In this document: positions 5,638 to 11,211 of the stretch, piece by piece
Layout of the letters: every line of letters begins with the position of its first letter
Numbering within the stretch: the first letter of the stretch is position 1
From: Nitrospinota bacterium
GTDB taxonomy: Bacteria > Nitrospinota_A > JADGAW01
Direction: 5' to 3'
Assembly (NCBI GenBank): GCA_015231815.1
Contig: JADGAW010000054.1
Span: forward strand, 1-11,211
Length of the DNA: 11,211 nt
Translations under genes and position numbers: made by a program
Notes under the pieces: model-generated
What the model saw: the letters and a program-made list of their open reading frames with translations, nothing else
Told to the model about the DNA's origin: nothing
The model's database searches: none

Positions 5638-7080
5638 TTGAGAAATTTTGCGAAACAGCTAAATAAAGAAAAGATTGCCTCCTTTCTTTTCCTCATTCCG
5701 CAGGCGTTTTACCCACTTTATCTTGTGGGGGGAACCGTTAGGGATATGCTTCTGGAAAAGGACATTAAGGATATTGATATCGTAGTGCATAATATTGATT
5801 CTTTAGTTAGGGAATTAAAAAAAGACCCTTCAATTTCACTGTTTCCTCTTGGACATAATAAAGTAAAGAAATGTTACAGGGCTGTCAAAAAAACAGACAA
5901 AACCTTTTTTATTGACATCAACGAATGTGAAGGAAAGTCAATTAAGGAAGATTTATCCAAACGGGATTTCACCTTTAATGCAATTGCTCTAGAAGTAGAG
6001 GATGTTGGTAAGCTGGGGAAAATCATTGACCCTTTTGGTGGTGAAAAAGCTCTAGAAAACAAGGAAATTATTGCCGTTGATGAAGAGGCTTTTGTCGCAG
6101 ACCCTTTGAGACTTCTCCGGGCATACCGATTTGCAGCAACATATGGTTTTAGCATTGAGCAAAGAACTGCAGAATATATTGGGATTCATAAGAATAAAAT
6201 CAAAACAGTTTCTGTGGAGCGCATTACGGAAGAACTGTTTAAAATTCTCGAGTATAGCAGTTCATGCAAGGTTATTCGGGAGATGGGTAAGTCAGGTTTG
6301 CTGGAGAATATATTTCCAGAAATTATTCCCATGAAAGGGTGTGAGCAAAAGGGCTATCATCATTTGGATGTCTGGGAACATTCACTGTTGACCCTTGAGA
6401 ATTGTGAGAATATTATTCATCAACTTACAGTTTTTTTTCCTGAGACCCATCAGGAAATCAGTAACCTTCTTTCCCATCCTGATGCTTATAGCATTCTTAA
6501 ACTTTCCTGCATATTTCATGATATTGGAAAGCCCTCAACAAAATCTGTGAATCAGGAAACCAATAAGATTTCCTTTAGAAATCATGATGTTAAGGGATCT
6601 GAAATGGTTATTGAGTTGGGAAACAGGTTAAAGCTTTCCAATAAAAACAGTAACCGGCTATATACAATTGTTAGGGAGCATCGGCACATTCATGCCTTAT
6701 TGGAAGAGGGCGTAAAAAAGAAAACTATTGTTAACTGGCAAAACAGGATAAAAGATGATGTTGTTTTTATTGCGGTAATGGGGCTGGCGGACCGTTTGTC
6801 AGTTCTCGGAGAGCTTTCATCAGTCAGTGACCGGGAAACCTATCAGGTTAAAACGGTTGCATTGATGAAAGATTATTTTGGTACATATCAAGAGCTTTTT
6901 AAAACTCCACCTTTTGTAACAGGGCATGACCTTATTCAAATGGGATTAAAACCTGGAAAAAAGTTCTCGGTAATTTTAAAAAAAATCAGGGAAGGACAAA
7001 TCAATAAAGAGTTTAAGAGCAGGAAAGAAGCAATTGATTTTGTTCAGAAGATGTCAAAAACTAAAAAAAAAGCCGTCTGA
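5638..7080 (+). CDS. cca: CCA-adding-type tRNA nucleotidyltransferase with HD domain
   Basis: A class II nucleotidyltransferase that adds nucleotides to the 3' end of tRNA. Residues 28-50 hold the catalytic core: LVGGTVRD (G31, G32, R35, D36) and metal ligands D45-x-D47. KRDFTFNAIA (109-117) and DPFGG (131-135) follow, then the nucleotide-recognition region RLLRAYRFAATYGF (158-171) and ERITEELFKIL (194-204). Residues 240-350 are an HD domain (YHHLDVWEHS, then H294-D295 in FHDIGKPST), as in tRNA nucleotidyltransferases with added phosphatase or phosphodiesterase activity. The length from TTG 5638 is 480 residues. That start has GAGG at 5626-5629, 8 bases away, and lies just after an extended -10 promoter, so it is preferred over TTG 5554. 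Full CCA-adding, A-adding only or poly(A) polymerase activity cannot be separated from sequence alone, so the symbol is provisional. The stop codon lies inside the terminator stem. Confidence 0.85.
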   Translation: MRNFAKQLNKEKIASFLFLIPQAFYPLYLVGGTVRDMLLEKDIKDIDIVVHNIDSLVRELKKDPSISLFPLGHNKVKKCYRAVKKTDKTFFIDINECEGKSIKEDLSKRDFTFNAIALEVEDVGKLGKIIDPFGGEKALENKEIIAVDEEAFVADPLRLLRAYRFAATYGFSIEQRTAEYIGIHKNKIKTVSVERITEELFKILEYSSSCKVIREMGKSGLLENIFPEIIPMKGCEQKGYHHLDVWEHSLLTLENCENIIHQLTVFFPETHQEISNLLSHPDAYSILKLSCIFHDIGKPSTKSVNQETNKISFRNHDVKGSEMVIELGNRLKLSNKNSNRLYTIVREHRHIHALLEEGVKKKTIVNWQNRIKDDVVFIAVMGLADRLSVLGELSSVSDRETYQVKTVALMKDYFGTYQELFKTPPFVTGHDLIQMGLKPGKKFSVILKKIREGQINKEFKSRKEAIDFVQKMSKTKKKAV

Positions 7081-7105
7081 CATTTACTTCGTCAAACGGC
7101 TTTTT
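7067..7105. terminator. bidirectional intrinsic terminator
   Basis: AAAAAGCCGT-c-TGAC (7067-7081) pairs with GTCA-a-ACGGCTTTTT (7091-7105) around a 9-base loop. The T-run follows the stem on the plus strand. The A-run before it gives the T-run on the minus strand, so it can end both the convergent cca and carbonic anhydrase transcripts. The TGA stop of cca (7078-7080) lies within the left arm, so ribosomes finishing cca cover the hairpin. Confidence 0.9.
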
Positions 7106-7125
7106 ATGTTTTGTTCAGCTATTTC

Positions 7126-7914
7126 TTAGTTGGAAATTTTACTTAATAAAGTTTCAGAAGTAACCAGTTTTCGGACGCCATGAGCATGGTTTTCTTTATA
7201 TTGGTTGTCGCTGCACCATTTAGTGAAACTGTCGATATCAAGGGTTTCACATTCTTTTTTAACATCCCAGGTAACCTGAAAAGGTGAGCAGTCGTCATTG
7301 CTGTATGACGTTCCGGTTGTAGAGCCAGTGTAAACAACTGAATGCCCTTTATTTTCAATAGGCTTAGACTCAACAAATTTTAATGTTCCATTTTTCTGAA
7401 GTAAAAAAACCTGTGCAACAACTCTTAACTCAGGGTTAGAGCAGGTTGTTGTTAAACAAGCGTTTAATCCTCCACCCAACGGCTTTGCACCTTTTGCAGA
7501 AACATCACAGCTTGTATGTACCCAATGAACTTCAACTGTATCGCCTTCTGTAATTCCTTCACATCCGTTATAGGAAGCATGTTTTTCCTCTAATCGACCT
7601 TTTGCTGGAGCTTGACATGCCCAGCCAGAGTGGTCGCCATCTTCAACGAAGGTTGAATAAGCAGCAGACTTATGCTCTGCATTTCTGTGAAAATGAACAT
7701 TGCAGATATCCATGTTTTCTATGGAAGGAGCTGTAGTAAAAATTGCGGGATTAGTTCCGCTGAGAAGATCAATGTCACGAGGAGCCTGTGGACCTGCTCC
7801 AACACAGTGATTAACTTCTTTTGCAACTTCATGACCTTTGCTTTCGTGATCTCCTGCATAGGCATTTGCTGAAACAATTAAACCGGTGAATAAAGCGACA
7901 ACGAAGGGTTTCAT
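7126..7914 (-). CDS. secreted delta-class carbonic anhydrase
   Basis: Interconverts CO2 and bicarbonate with a bound metal, probably in the periplasm. Residues 1-20 form a Sec signal peptide with the likely cut after ANAYA. The mature part matches the delta class first known from diatoms and dinoflagellates: HCVGAGPQAPRDI (36-48), CNVHFHRNAEHK (71-82, with H74, H76 and H81) and CEGITEGDTVEVHWVHTSC (118-136, with H130 and H133). The HxH pair and the HWVHTSC His are the likely metal ligands. Ten Cys follow the signal peptide (C37, C71, C100, C118, C136, C153, C158, C209, C222, C234), suggesting disulfides and hence an exported protein. AAGGAG (7922-7927) stands 7 bases before the ATG. No carboxysome, Rubisco or bicarbonate-transport gene is nearby, so it may serve pH balance or CO2 supply. 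The gene stands alone, bounded by terminators on both sides. Confidence 0.9.
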   Translation of the reverse strand: MKPFVVALFTGLIVSANAYAGDHESKGHEVAKEVNHCVGAGPQAPRDIDLLSGTNPAIFTTAPSIENMDICNVHFHRNAEHKSAAYSTFVEDGDHSGWACQAPAKGRLEEKHASYNGCEGITEGDTVEVHWVHTSCDVSAKGAKPLGGGLNACLTTTCSNPELRVVAQVFLLQKNGTLKFVESKPIENKGHSVVYTGSTTGTSYSNDDCSPFQVTWDVKKECETLDIDSFTKWCSDNQYKENHAHGVRKLVTSETLLSKISN

Positions 7915-7966
7915 AAAAAATCTCCTTATCTAAAAAATAATAAAATAAATAAAAAATAAGCAACAA

Positions 7967-7996
7967 AAAAGGTTTTATAATACCATAAAGCCTTTT
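7967..7996 (-). terminator. intrinsic terminator downstream of the PBP1A gene
   Basis: On the minus strand a 12-bp stem with one G-T pair (7985-7996 with 7967-7978) and a 6-base loop is followed by further T residues. It lies about 205 bases past the PBP1A stop and about 50 bases before the carbonic anhydrase start, so it would separate the two transcripts. The rest of 7915-7966 is very AT-rich. Only a weak promoter-like TTGTTG, spacer, TTATTA is visible for the carbonic anhydrase gene. Confidence 0.6.
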
Positions 7997-8084
7997 AAAA
8001 CGACCCCATTTTTACTCCCAAAAAATAGGTAGAAATTTAAACTCTCAATAAAATAGTTTAGGGAACCTCCAGAAACTCAAAAAA

Positions 8085-8169
8085 GGCATTGTTGCGAACA
8101 GTTTCATCGTGAAACAATTACGCCATAGTAGACTATTACGAGATTTCTTCGGCAAAAAACGCCTCGTAA
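8085..8169. repeat. degenerate double-hairpin intergenic repeat
   Basis: Two adjacent stem-loops fill most of the gap after the PBP1A gene. The first (8085-8124) pairs GGC-ATTGTT with AACAAT-3 bases-GCC and contains a perfect inner hairpin, GTTTCA-TCG-TGAAAC (8101-8115). The second (8136-8169) pairs TTACGAG with CTCGTAA and contains GGC-7 bases-GCC. Read on the minus strand it resembles, from memory, a diverged copy of the widespread palindromic element that begins GTCATTGCGAGG and continues GAAGCAATCTC in many bacteria. There is no transposase. A genome-wide copy count would decide whether it is a mobile repeat. Confidence 0.45.
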
Positions 8170-8201
8170 AGACATTGGTGTGGAGTTACCGGAAGTGCCC
8201 T

Positions 8202-10265
8202 TTAGTCTGCTTTCAAAGAATTCTCTGTTGTTTCCTTTTCAATATCATCCTCAATAATTTCATCAACTTTTTCCAAACTTTTTAGGAGTTGAATGAGAGA
8301 ATCAGTTGTAAGTGCAACCTTTAATGCAGGATTTTCGTTTGTACTTAATTCCTGAGGAATTCCGGTTCTGATATTCACTGTTTCAAAACGAATACCTTCT
8401 GGAATGGGGAAGTCCTGATAAGCATTGTTCATTGTTGCTGCAACCATTATCTTCGACCAAATGGGTAGAGCACCACTTGCTCCGGTAATACCTCTGTTTC
8501 TGGCAAAAAGCATAGGTTTGTTTCCATCATCACCAAGCCAAGTTGATATTGAAAGTCCTGGTGTATAACCGTTAAACCATGAATCAACGAAATTATTGGA
8601 GGTTCCGGTTTTTCCTGCCGCTGGGACTTTTAACCCATATCGTTTTGCTCCAGCACCTGTACCTCCTTCAATGACCCCCTTCATCATATCAATGAGTAAA
8701 TAGATTTTATCTCGTGGAAACATGCGCTTAGGACGAGGAACATTTTCAAGAAGAACATCACCGTTAAAGCTCTCTATTCTTTTAATAACGATAGGTTCAG
8801 CATAGAGTCCTTCAGAAGCAAAAACAGCATAAGCAGCCGCCATTTCCAGGGGCGAAACCGATGCTGTTCCTAAAGCAAGGGAAAGATGAGGTTGAAGGTC
8901 ACTTTGAATACCAAATTTTCTCGCATTTTCTATTAACGCCTCAGGACCTACAGCATCAATTAATTTTGCCGAGATTACGTTAATGGATTTCATGAGTGCC
9001 TTTTTAAGAATCAGGTCACCAAAATACTCTTTTTCATAGTTTTGAGGAGTCCAATCTTTTGACCCCTTTATTTTGAAGGTTACTTTTTCGTCTCTTACCA
9101 CGGTAGCAGGAGTATAGTTAAGCTTTTCTATTGCAGTGTAGTAGAGAAACGGCTTAAAGCCAGAACCTGTTTGGCGGTTAGAGGAAATAGCCCGGTTATA
9201 TGAACTTTCAATATAATCCCTTCCTCCAACAAGAAACTTAACATAGCCTGTTTTTGGTTCAACTCCGGCAGAAGCACCTTGAATGGTAAAGTCTTCTTTA
9301 TTAATGACTTTTTCAGCCCATTCTGTTTGTTCCTTTATACTTGTTTCCGCCACTTCCTGTAATTTTCTGTCGAGAGTTGTATGAATTTTCAAACCTCCGA
9401 AGTAGAGGGGGTCTTTACCAAAAATCTTTTCCGTTTTTGCCAGAACATAATCAACAAAGTAAGGGTACTGAACCCTTGCCCGTAAGTTTTTGTTGAGTTC
9501 AAGGGGTTCTGCTAAAGCGATATTCATTTGATCCGTATCGATGTAGCCATTTTCAACCATACTGCTTAAAACTTTTTTTTGTCTCTTTTTGGTAAGTTCA
9601 AGGTTTTGATACGGATTGAACATGGAGGGAGCGTTTGGGAGCCCGGCAAGCATTGCTGCCTCTCCAAGAGTAAGTTCAGAAGCATGTTTATTAAAAAAAC
9701 GTTTACTGGCATCTTCAATTCCGTAGGCACCAGAACCAAAATATATTTGGTTGGAATATGCTTGGAGAATTTCGTCCTTTGTAAACATCTCTTCAAATTG
9801 AATTGCTGCCATCATTTCCAAAATCTTACGTTTAAAGGTTTGTTTAAAACTAAAAAAGAGATTTTTTGCCAACTGTTGAGTGATAGTAGAGCCCCCTTGT
9901 TTAAGGCGTTTACTCTTTATATTTATATACATTGCCCTGATAATACCAAGCTTATCGATACCATGGTGTTCATAAAAACGGTTGTCCTCAATACTTACAA
10001 TTGCCTGCTGAAAATATTTAGAGACCCTGTCCAAAGAGATATACGAGCGTGTACCATACGCAGCGATGAGCATATTGTCATCTGAATAAATTTCCGTTGG
10101 AGTGGAAAGGTTAATGCTTTTTAAATCTGTTGGGATTTGTGGAATTTCACTGGAAAAGTAAAAAAACAATCCAATAAGAAAGGTTACAGAGAGTAAGAGT
10201 AAAGTAGTAATTGAGTAGAAAATAAAGCTGAAAAAAGAAAATATATATGCAATTGCTTTATTCAT
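8202..10265 (-). CDS. penicillin-binding protein 1A (bifunctional class A PBP)
   Basis: Builds peptidoglycan: it polymerises glycan strands from lipid II and cross-links peptides on the outer face of the inner membrane. Residues 15-38 are the membrane anchor. The GT51 glycosyltransferase domain (about 55-230) has the catalytic E93 in IEDNRFYEHHG, GGSTITQQLAKN (124-135) and the RKILEMMAAIQFEEMFTKDEIL block. The transpeptidase domain (about 325-610) has the nucleophile S368 in TGSGFKPF (SxxK, K371), S427-I-N429 (SxN) and K552-T-G-T555, all present, so both activities should work. The context RQTGSGFKPF departs slightly from the common RQPGSxFKPF. The 687 residues are on the short side for PBP1A, and the large inserted OB-type region of the E. 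coli enzyme seems absent. The last about 35 residues are acidic and disordered. No SD precedes the ATG at 10265. It is kept because the membrane anchor starts at once. Confidence 0.93.
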   Translation of the reverse strand: MNKAIAYIFSFFSFIFYSITTLLLLSVTFLIGLFFYFSSEIPQIPTDLKSINLSTPTEIYSDDNMLIAAYGTRSYISLDRVSKYFQQAIVSIEDNRFYEHHGIDKLGIIRAMYINIKSKRLKQGGSTITQQLAKNLFFSFKQTFKRKILEMMAAIQFEEMFTKDEILQAYSNQIYFGSGAYGIEDASKRFFNKHASELTLGEAAMLAGLPNAPSMFNPYQNLELTKKRQKKVLSSMVENGYIDTDQMNIALAEPLELNKNLRARVQYPYFVDYVLAKTEKIFGKDPLYFGGLKIHTTLDRKLQEVAETSIKEQTEWAEKVINKEDFTIQGASAGVEPKTGYVKFLVGGRDYIESSYNRAISSNRQTGSGFKPFLYYTAIEKLNYTPATVVRDEKVTFKIKGSKDWTPQNYEKEYFGDLILKKALMKSINVISAKLIDAVGPEALIENARKFGIQSDLQPHLSLALGTASVSPLEMAAAYAVFASEGLYAEPIVIKRIESFNGDVLLENVPRPKRMFPRDKIYLLIDMMKGVIEGGTGAGAKRYGLKVPAAGKTGTSNNFVDSWFNGYTPGLSISTWLGDDGNKPMLFARNRGITGASGALPIWSKIMVAATMNNAYQDFPIPEGIRFETVNIRTGIPQELSTNENPALKVALTTDSLIQLLKSLEKVDEIIEDDIEKETTENSLKAD

Positions 10266-10370
10266 CAGGTGGTGATGTTAATTTCAGTAATGAGTAAATC
10301 GTTAAGAGTGATAAGCGAAGAGTAAAAACATAAAAACAACTTCCAACAAAAAACTATTCACTTCTCACGT

Positions 10371-10395
10371 TTCTTCAAGGTTTGTCTTTGAAGAA
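10371..10395. terminator. hairpin between cupin and PBP1A genes
   Basis: TTCTTCAA (10371-10378) pairs perfectly with TTGAAGAA (10388-10395) around a 9-base loop, 25 bases beyond the end of the cupin gene on the minus strand. There is no T-run after it, so it is at best a weak terminator or an mRNA-stabilising end. No clear sigma-70 promoter for PBP1A is visible in 10266-10420. Confidence 0.35.
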
Positions 10396-10420
10396 TATAA
10401 GTATCATCTTAAAGAAATGT

Positions 10421-10822
10421 TTAACCTTTTACAGCGAGTTTTTCATCTAACGTTTCATTATTTCCTTTACCGCTTCTTCCGAAATCGTCATCTAACTTTA
10501 CAATATCGTTGAGCTCCGGGGTTGAAACTTCAAAAATTTTACTATCTTCGAGAGCTTCAATCCGGTGAATTAAACCTGGTTCAATATCAACTTTATCCCC
10601 GGGGTTCATTGTTTTTTCGGTAAGATTTTCTTTCGAGTTTCCAAAAGTTAATAATATTTTTCCGGAAAAAAGATATTGAGTCTCTCTTTTTTTCTCGTGG
10701 TATTGTAAAGAATATCGCTTGCCCTTGTTAATTTCAAGAATTTTTCCCGCATAATTTTCATTTGCAGCAAACCATATTTCCCGACCCCACGGTTTATTTT
10801 TAAATTGAGTTTCCATCTTCAT
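10421..10822 (-). CDS. cupin protein, mannose-6-phosphate isomerase type II-like
   Basis: A single-domain cupin resembling the C-terminal domain of type II phosphomannose isomerase / mannose-1-phosphate guanylyltransferase. From the ATG at 10822 (133 residues), the KPWGREIWFAANENYAGKIL opening is followed by cupin motif 1, in which Q40, H42 and E47 of SLQYHEKKRETQYLFSG are the likely metal ligands, then NPGDKVDIEPGLIHRIEA with H86 as the motif 2 ligand. The stand-alone size suggests a small sugar-phosphate isomerase or a sugar-sensing protein. The substrate is not certain. A longer frame from TTG 10852 is rejected because that TTG overlaps a TATAAT promoter box. ATG 10816 is the other option, two codons shorter. 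Neither has a strong SD. Confidence 0.75.
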   Translation of the reverse strand: MKMETQFKNKPWGREIWFAANENYAGKILEINKGKRYSLQYHEKKRETQYLFSGKILLTFGNSKENLTEKTMNPGDKVDIEPGLIHRIEALEDSKIFEVSTPELNDIVKLDDDFGRSGKGNNETLDEKLAVKG

Positions 10823-10843
10823 GTAGTAAAAAATAAAGCGATT

Positions 10844-10849
10844 ATTATA
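10844..10849 (-). promoter_or_regulatory. -10 box of the cupin gene
   Basis: TATAAT on the minus strand, preceded by TG directly before it, lies 22 bases upstream of the ATG at 10822. A TTTACA on the same strand (10870-10875) is 20 bases away, longer than the usual 16-18, so no -35 is claimed. The transcript would start near 10837, leaving a leader of about 15 bases. Confidence 0.4.
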
Positions 10850-11000
10850 CAAGAGTAAAAGAGCTGTAGTGTAAAATCTATCTTTTTTATTTTCATTAGG
10901 ATGCCATAAAGGGGCTTGAAAACAAAAAATATTCCCCCAATTTTATACAATAAAGCGGGCAGATATTTTTGGGTACTATATTAGTTAAACAGGAAATAAT

Positions 11001-11211
11001 ATGAAATTAAATCATTGGTATGCTGTTGCCGCACTTAGCTGTGGATTATCGGTCGCTTTTGGGGCTTTCGGTGCTCACGCTCTTAAGAATGTTCTGGAGG
11101 AGCATGCATTGCAAACGTGGAATACGGGAGTTAAATATATGATGTTTCACTCAATTGCTCTCTTTATTGCAGTATTTTCGATGTATTTGACACCTCAGGA
11201 AAAACTTCCCC
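11001..11211 (+). CDS. DUF423 family membrane protein (3' end outside window)
   Basis: The first 70 residues of a small inner-membrane protein of the DUF423 (YgdD) family, usually about 120-130 residues with four helices. The sequence shows a first helix (about 6-22), the family signature GAFGAHALK (21-29), a short amphipathic region with TWNTGVKYMMFHSIAL, and a second helix (about 52-64). The role of the family is not known. AGGA at 10991-10994 stands 6 bases before the ATG. The gene is divergent from the cupin gene, with a 178-base gap (10823-11000). A -10-like TACTAT at about 10975-10980 has no good -35 partner. The gene runs off the right edge. Confidence 0.85.
   Translation, partial: MKLNHWYAVAALSCGLSVAFGAFGAHALKNVLEEHALQTWNTGVKYMMFHSIALFIAVFSMYLTPQEKLP

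Noticed and set aside
8061..8081. Possible insertion-sequence end (GGGAACCTCCAGAAACTC)
   Set aside because: It looked vaguely like a terminal sequence, but I found no matching inverted copy in the window and no transposase remnant.
8113..8181. 23-codon minus-strand frame starting MSLRGVFCRR
   Set aside because: It has no SD and falls entirely within the double-hairpin repeat. Such repeats are known to create spurious small frames.
9579..10085. 168-codon plus-strand frame inside PBP1A
   Set aside because: It lies wholly antisense to the conserved GT51 region of PBP1A, and its Cys/Phe/Lys-rich composition is that of an antisense shadow.

Overview
The window is a low-GC, AT-rich stretch of bacterial chromosome carrying mostly housekeeping and cell-envelope genes. 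A bifunctional class A penicillin-binding protein and a carbonic anhydrase with a Sec-type signal peptide point to an envelope with peptidoglycan and an exported or periplasmic compartment, so a Gram-negative bacterium is likely. The lineage cannot be fixed from sequence alone. A marine or aquatic group is my guess, because the carbonic anhydrase is of the delta class. The code is standard: the tRNA nucleotidyltransferase gene ends in TGA inside its own terminator, and Trp is written TGG.

Layout, left to right. Positions 1-1385 (+) hold an rmuC-type DNA recombination gene whose 5' part is disrupted. Clearly rmuC-like protein sequence runs upstream of the first canonical start (582), but no ATG, GTG or TTG lies in frame before three in-frame TGAs. 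Positions 1449-5206 (-) hold, in transcription order, a XerC-type tyrosine recombinase, a multi-spanning GT-C-like membrane glycosyltransferase with a C-terminal discoidin-like domain, and a zinc-ribbon/methyltransferase-fold protein with a degenerate SAM-binding motif. The gaps of 106-151 bases make a tight operon uncertain. Positions 5280-5547 (-) hold a compact unit that a standard length cut-off would miss: a near-consensus sigma-54 (-24/-12) element, a strong Shine-Dalgarno (SD) sequence, a 47-codon gene of unknown function and a strong hairpin.

Divergent from this unit is a CCA-adding-type tRNA nucleotidyltransferase with an HD domain (5638-7080, +). It shares a bidirectional terminator with a convergent secreted delta-class carbonic anhydrase (7126-7914, -). 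Next come a terminator hairpin, a degenerate double-hairpin repeat (about 8085-8169), a PBP1A-type transglycosylase/transpeptidase (8202-10265, -), a mannose-6-phosphate-isomerase-like cupin (10421-10822, -) and, divergent from it, the start of a DUF423 membrane protein cut by the window edge (11001 onward, +).

The genes do not form one pathway. Recurring themes are envelope building (PBP1A, GT-C enzyme, sugar-phosphate-type cupin, possibly the methyltransferase-fold protein) and DNA maintenance (RmuC, XerC). I see no CRISPR, tRNA or rRNA gene, intact insertion sequence or phage module. The most promising undescribed item is the small-protein unit at 5280-5547. The next are the rmuC 5' problem, the motif-I-deficient methyltransferase and the discoidin-tipped GT-C protein.
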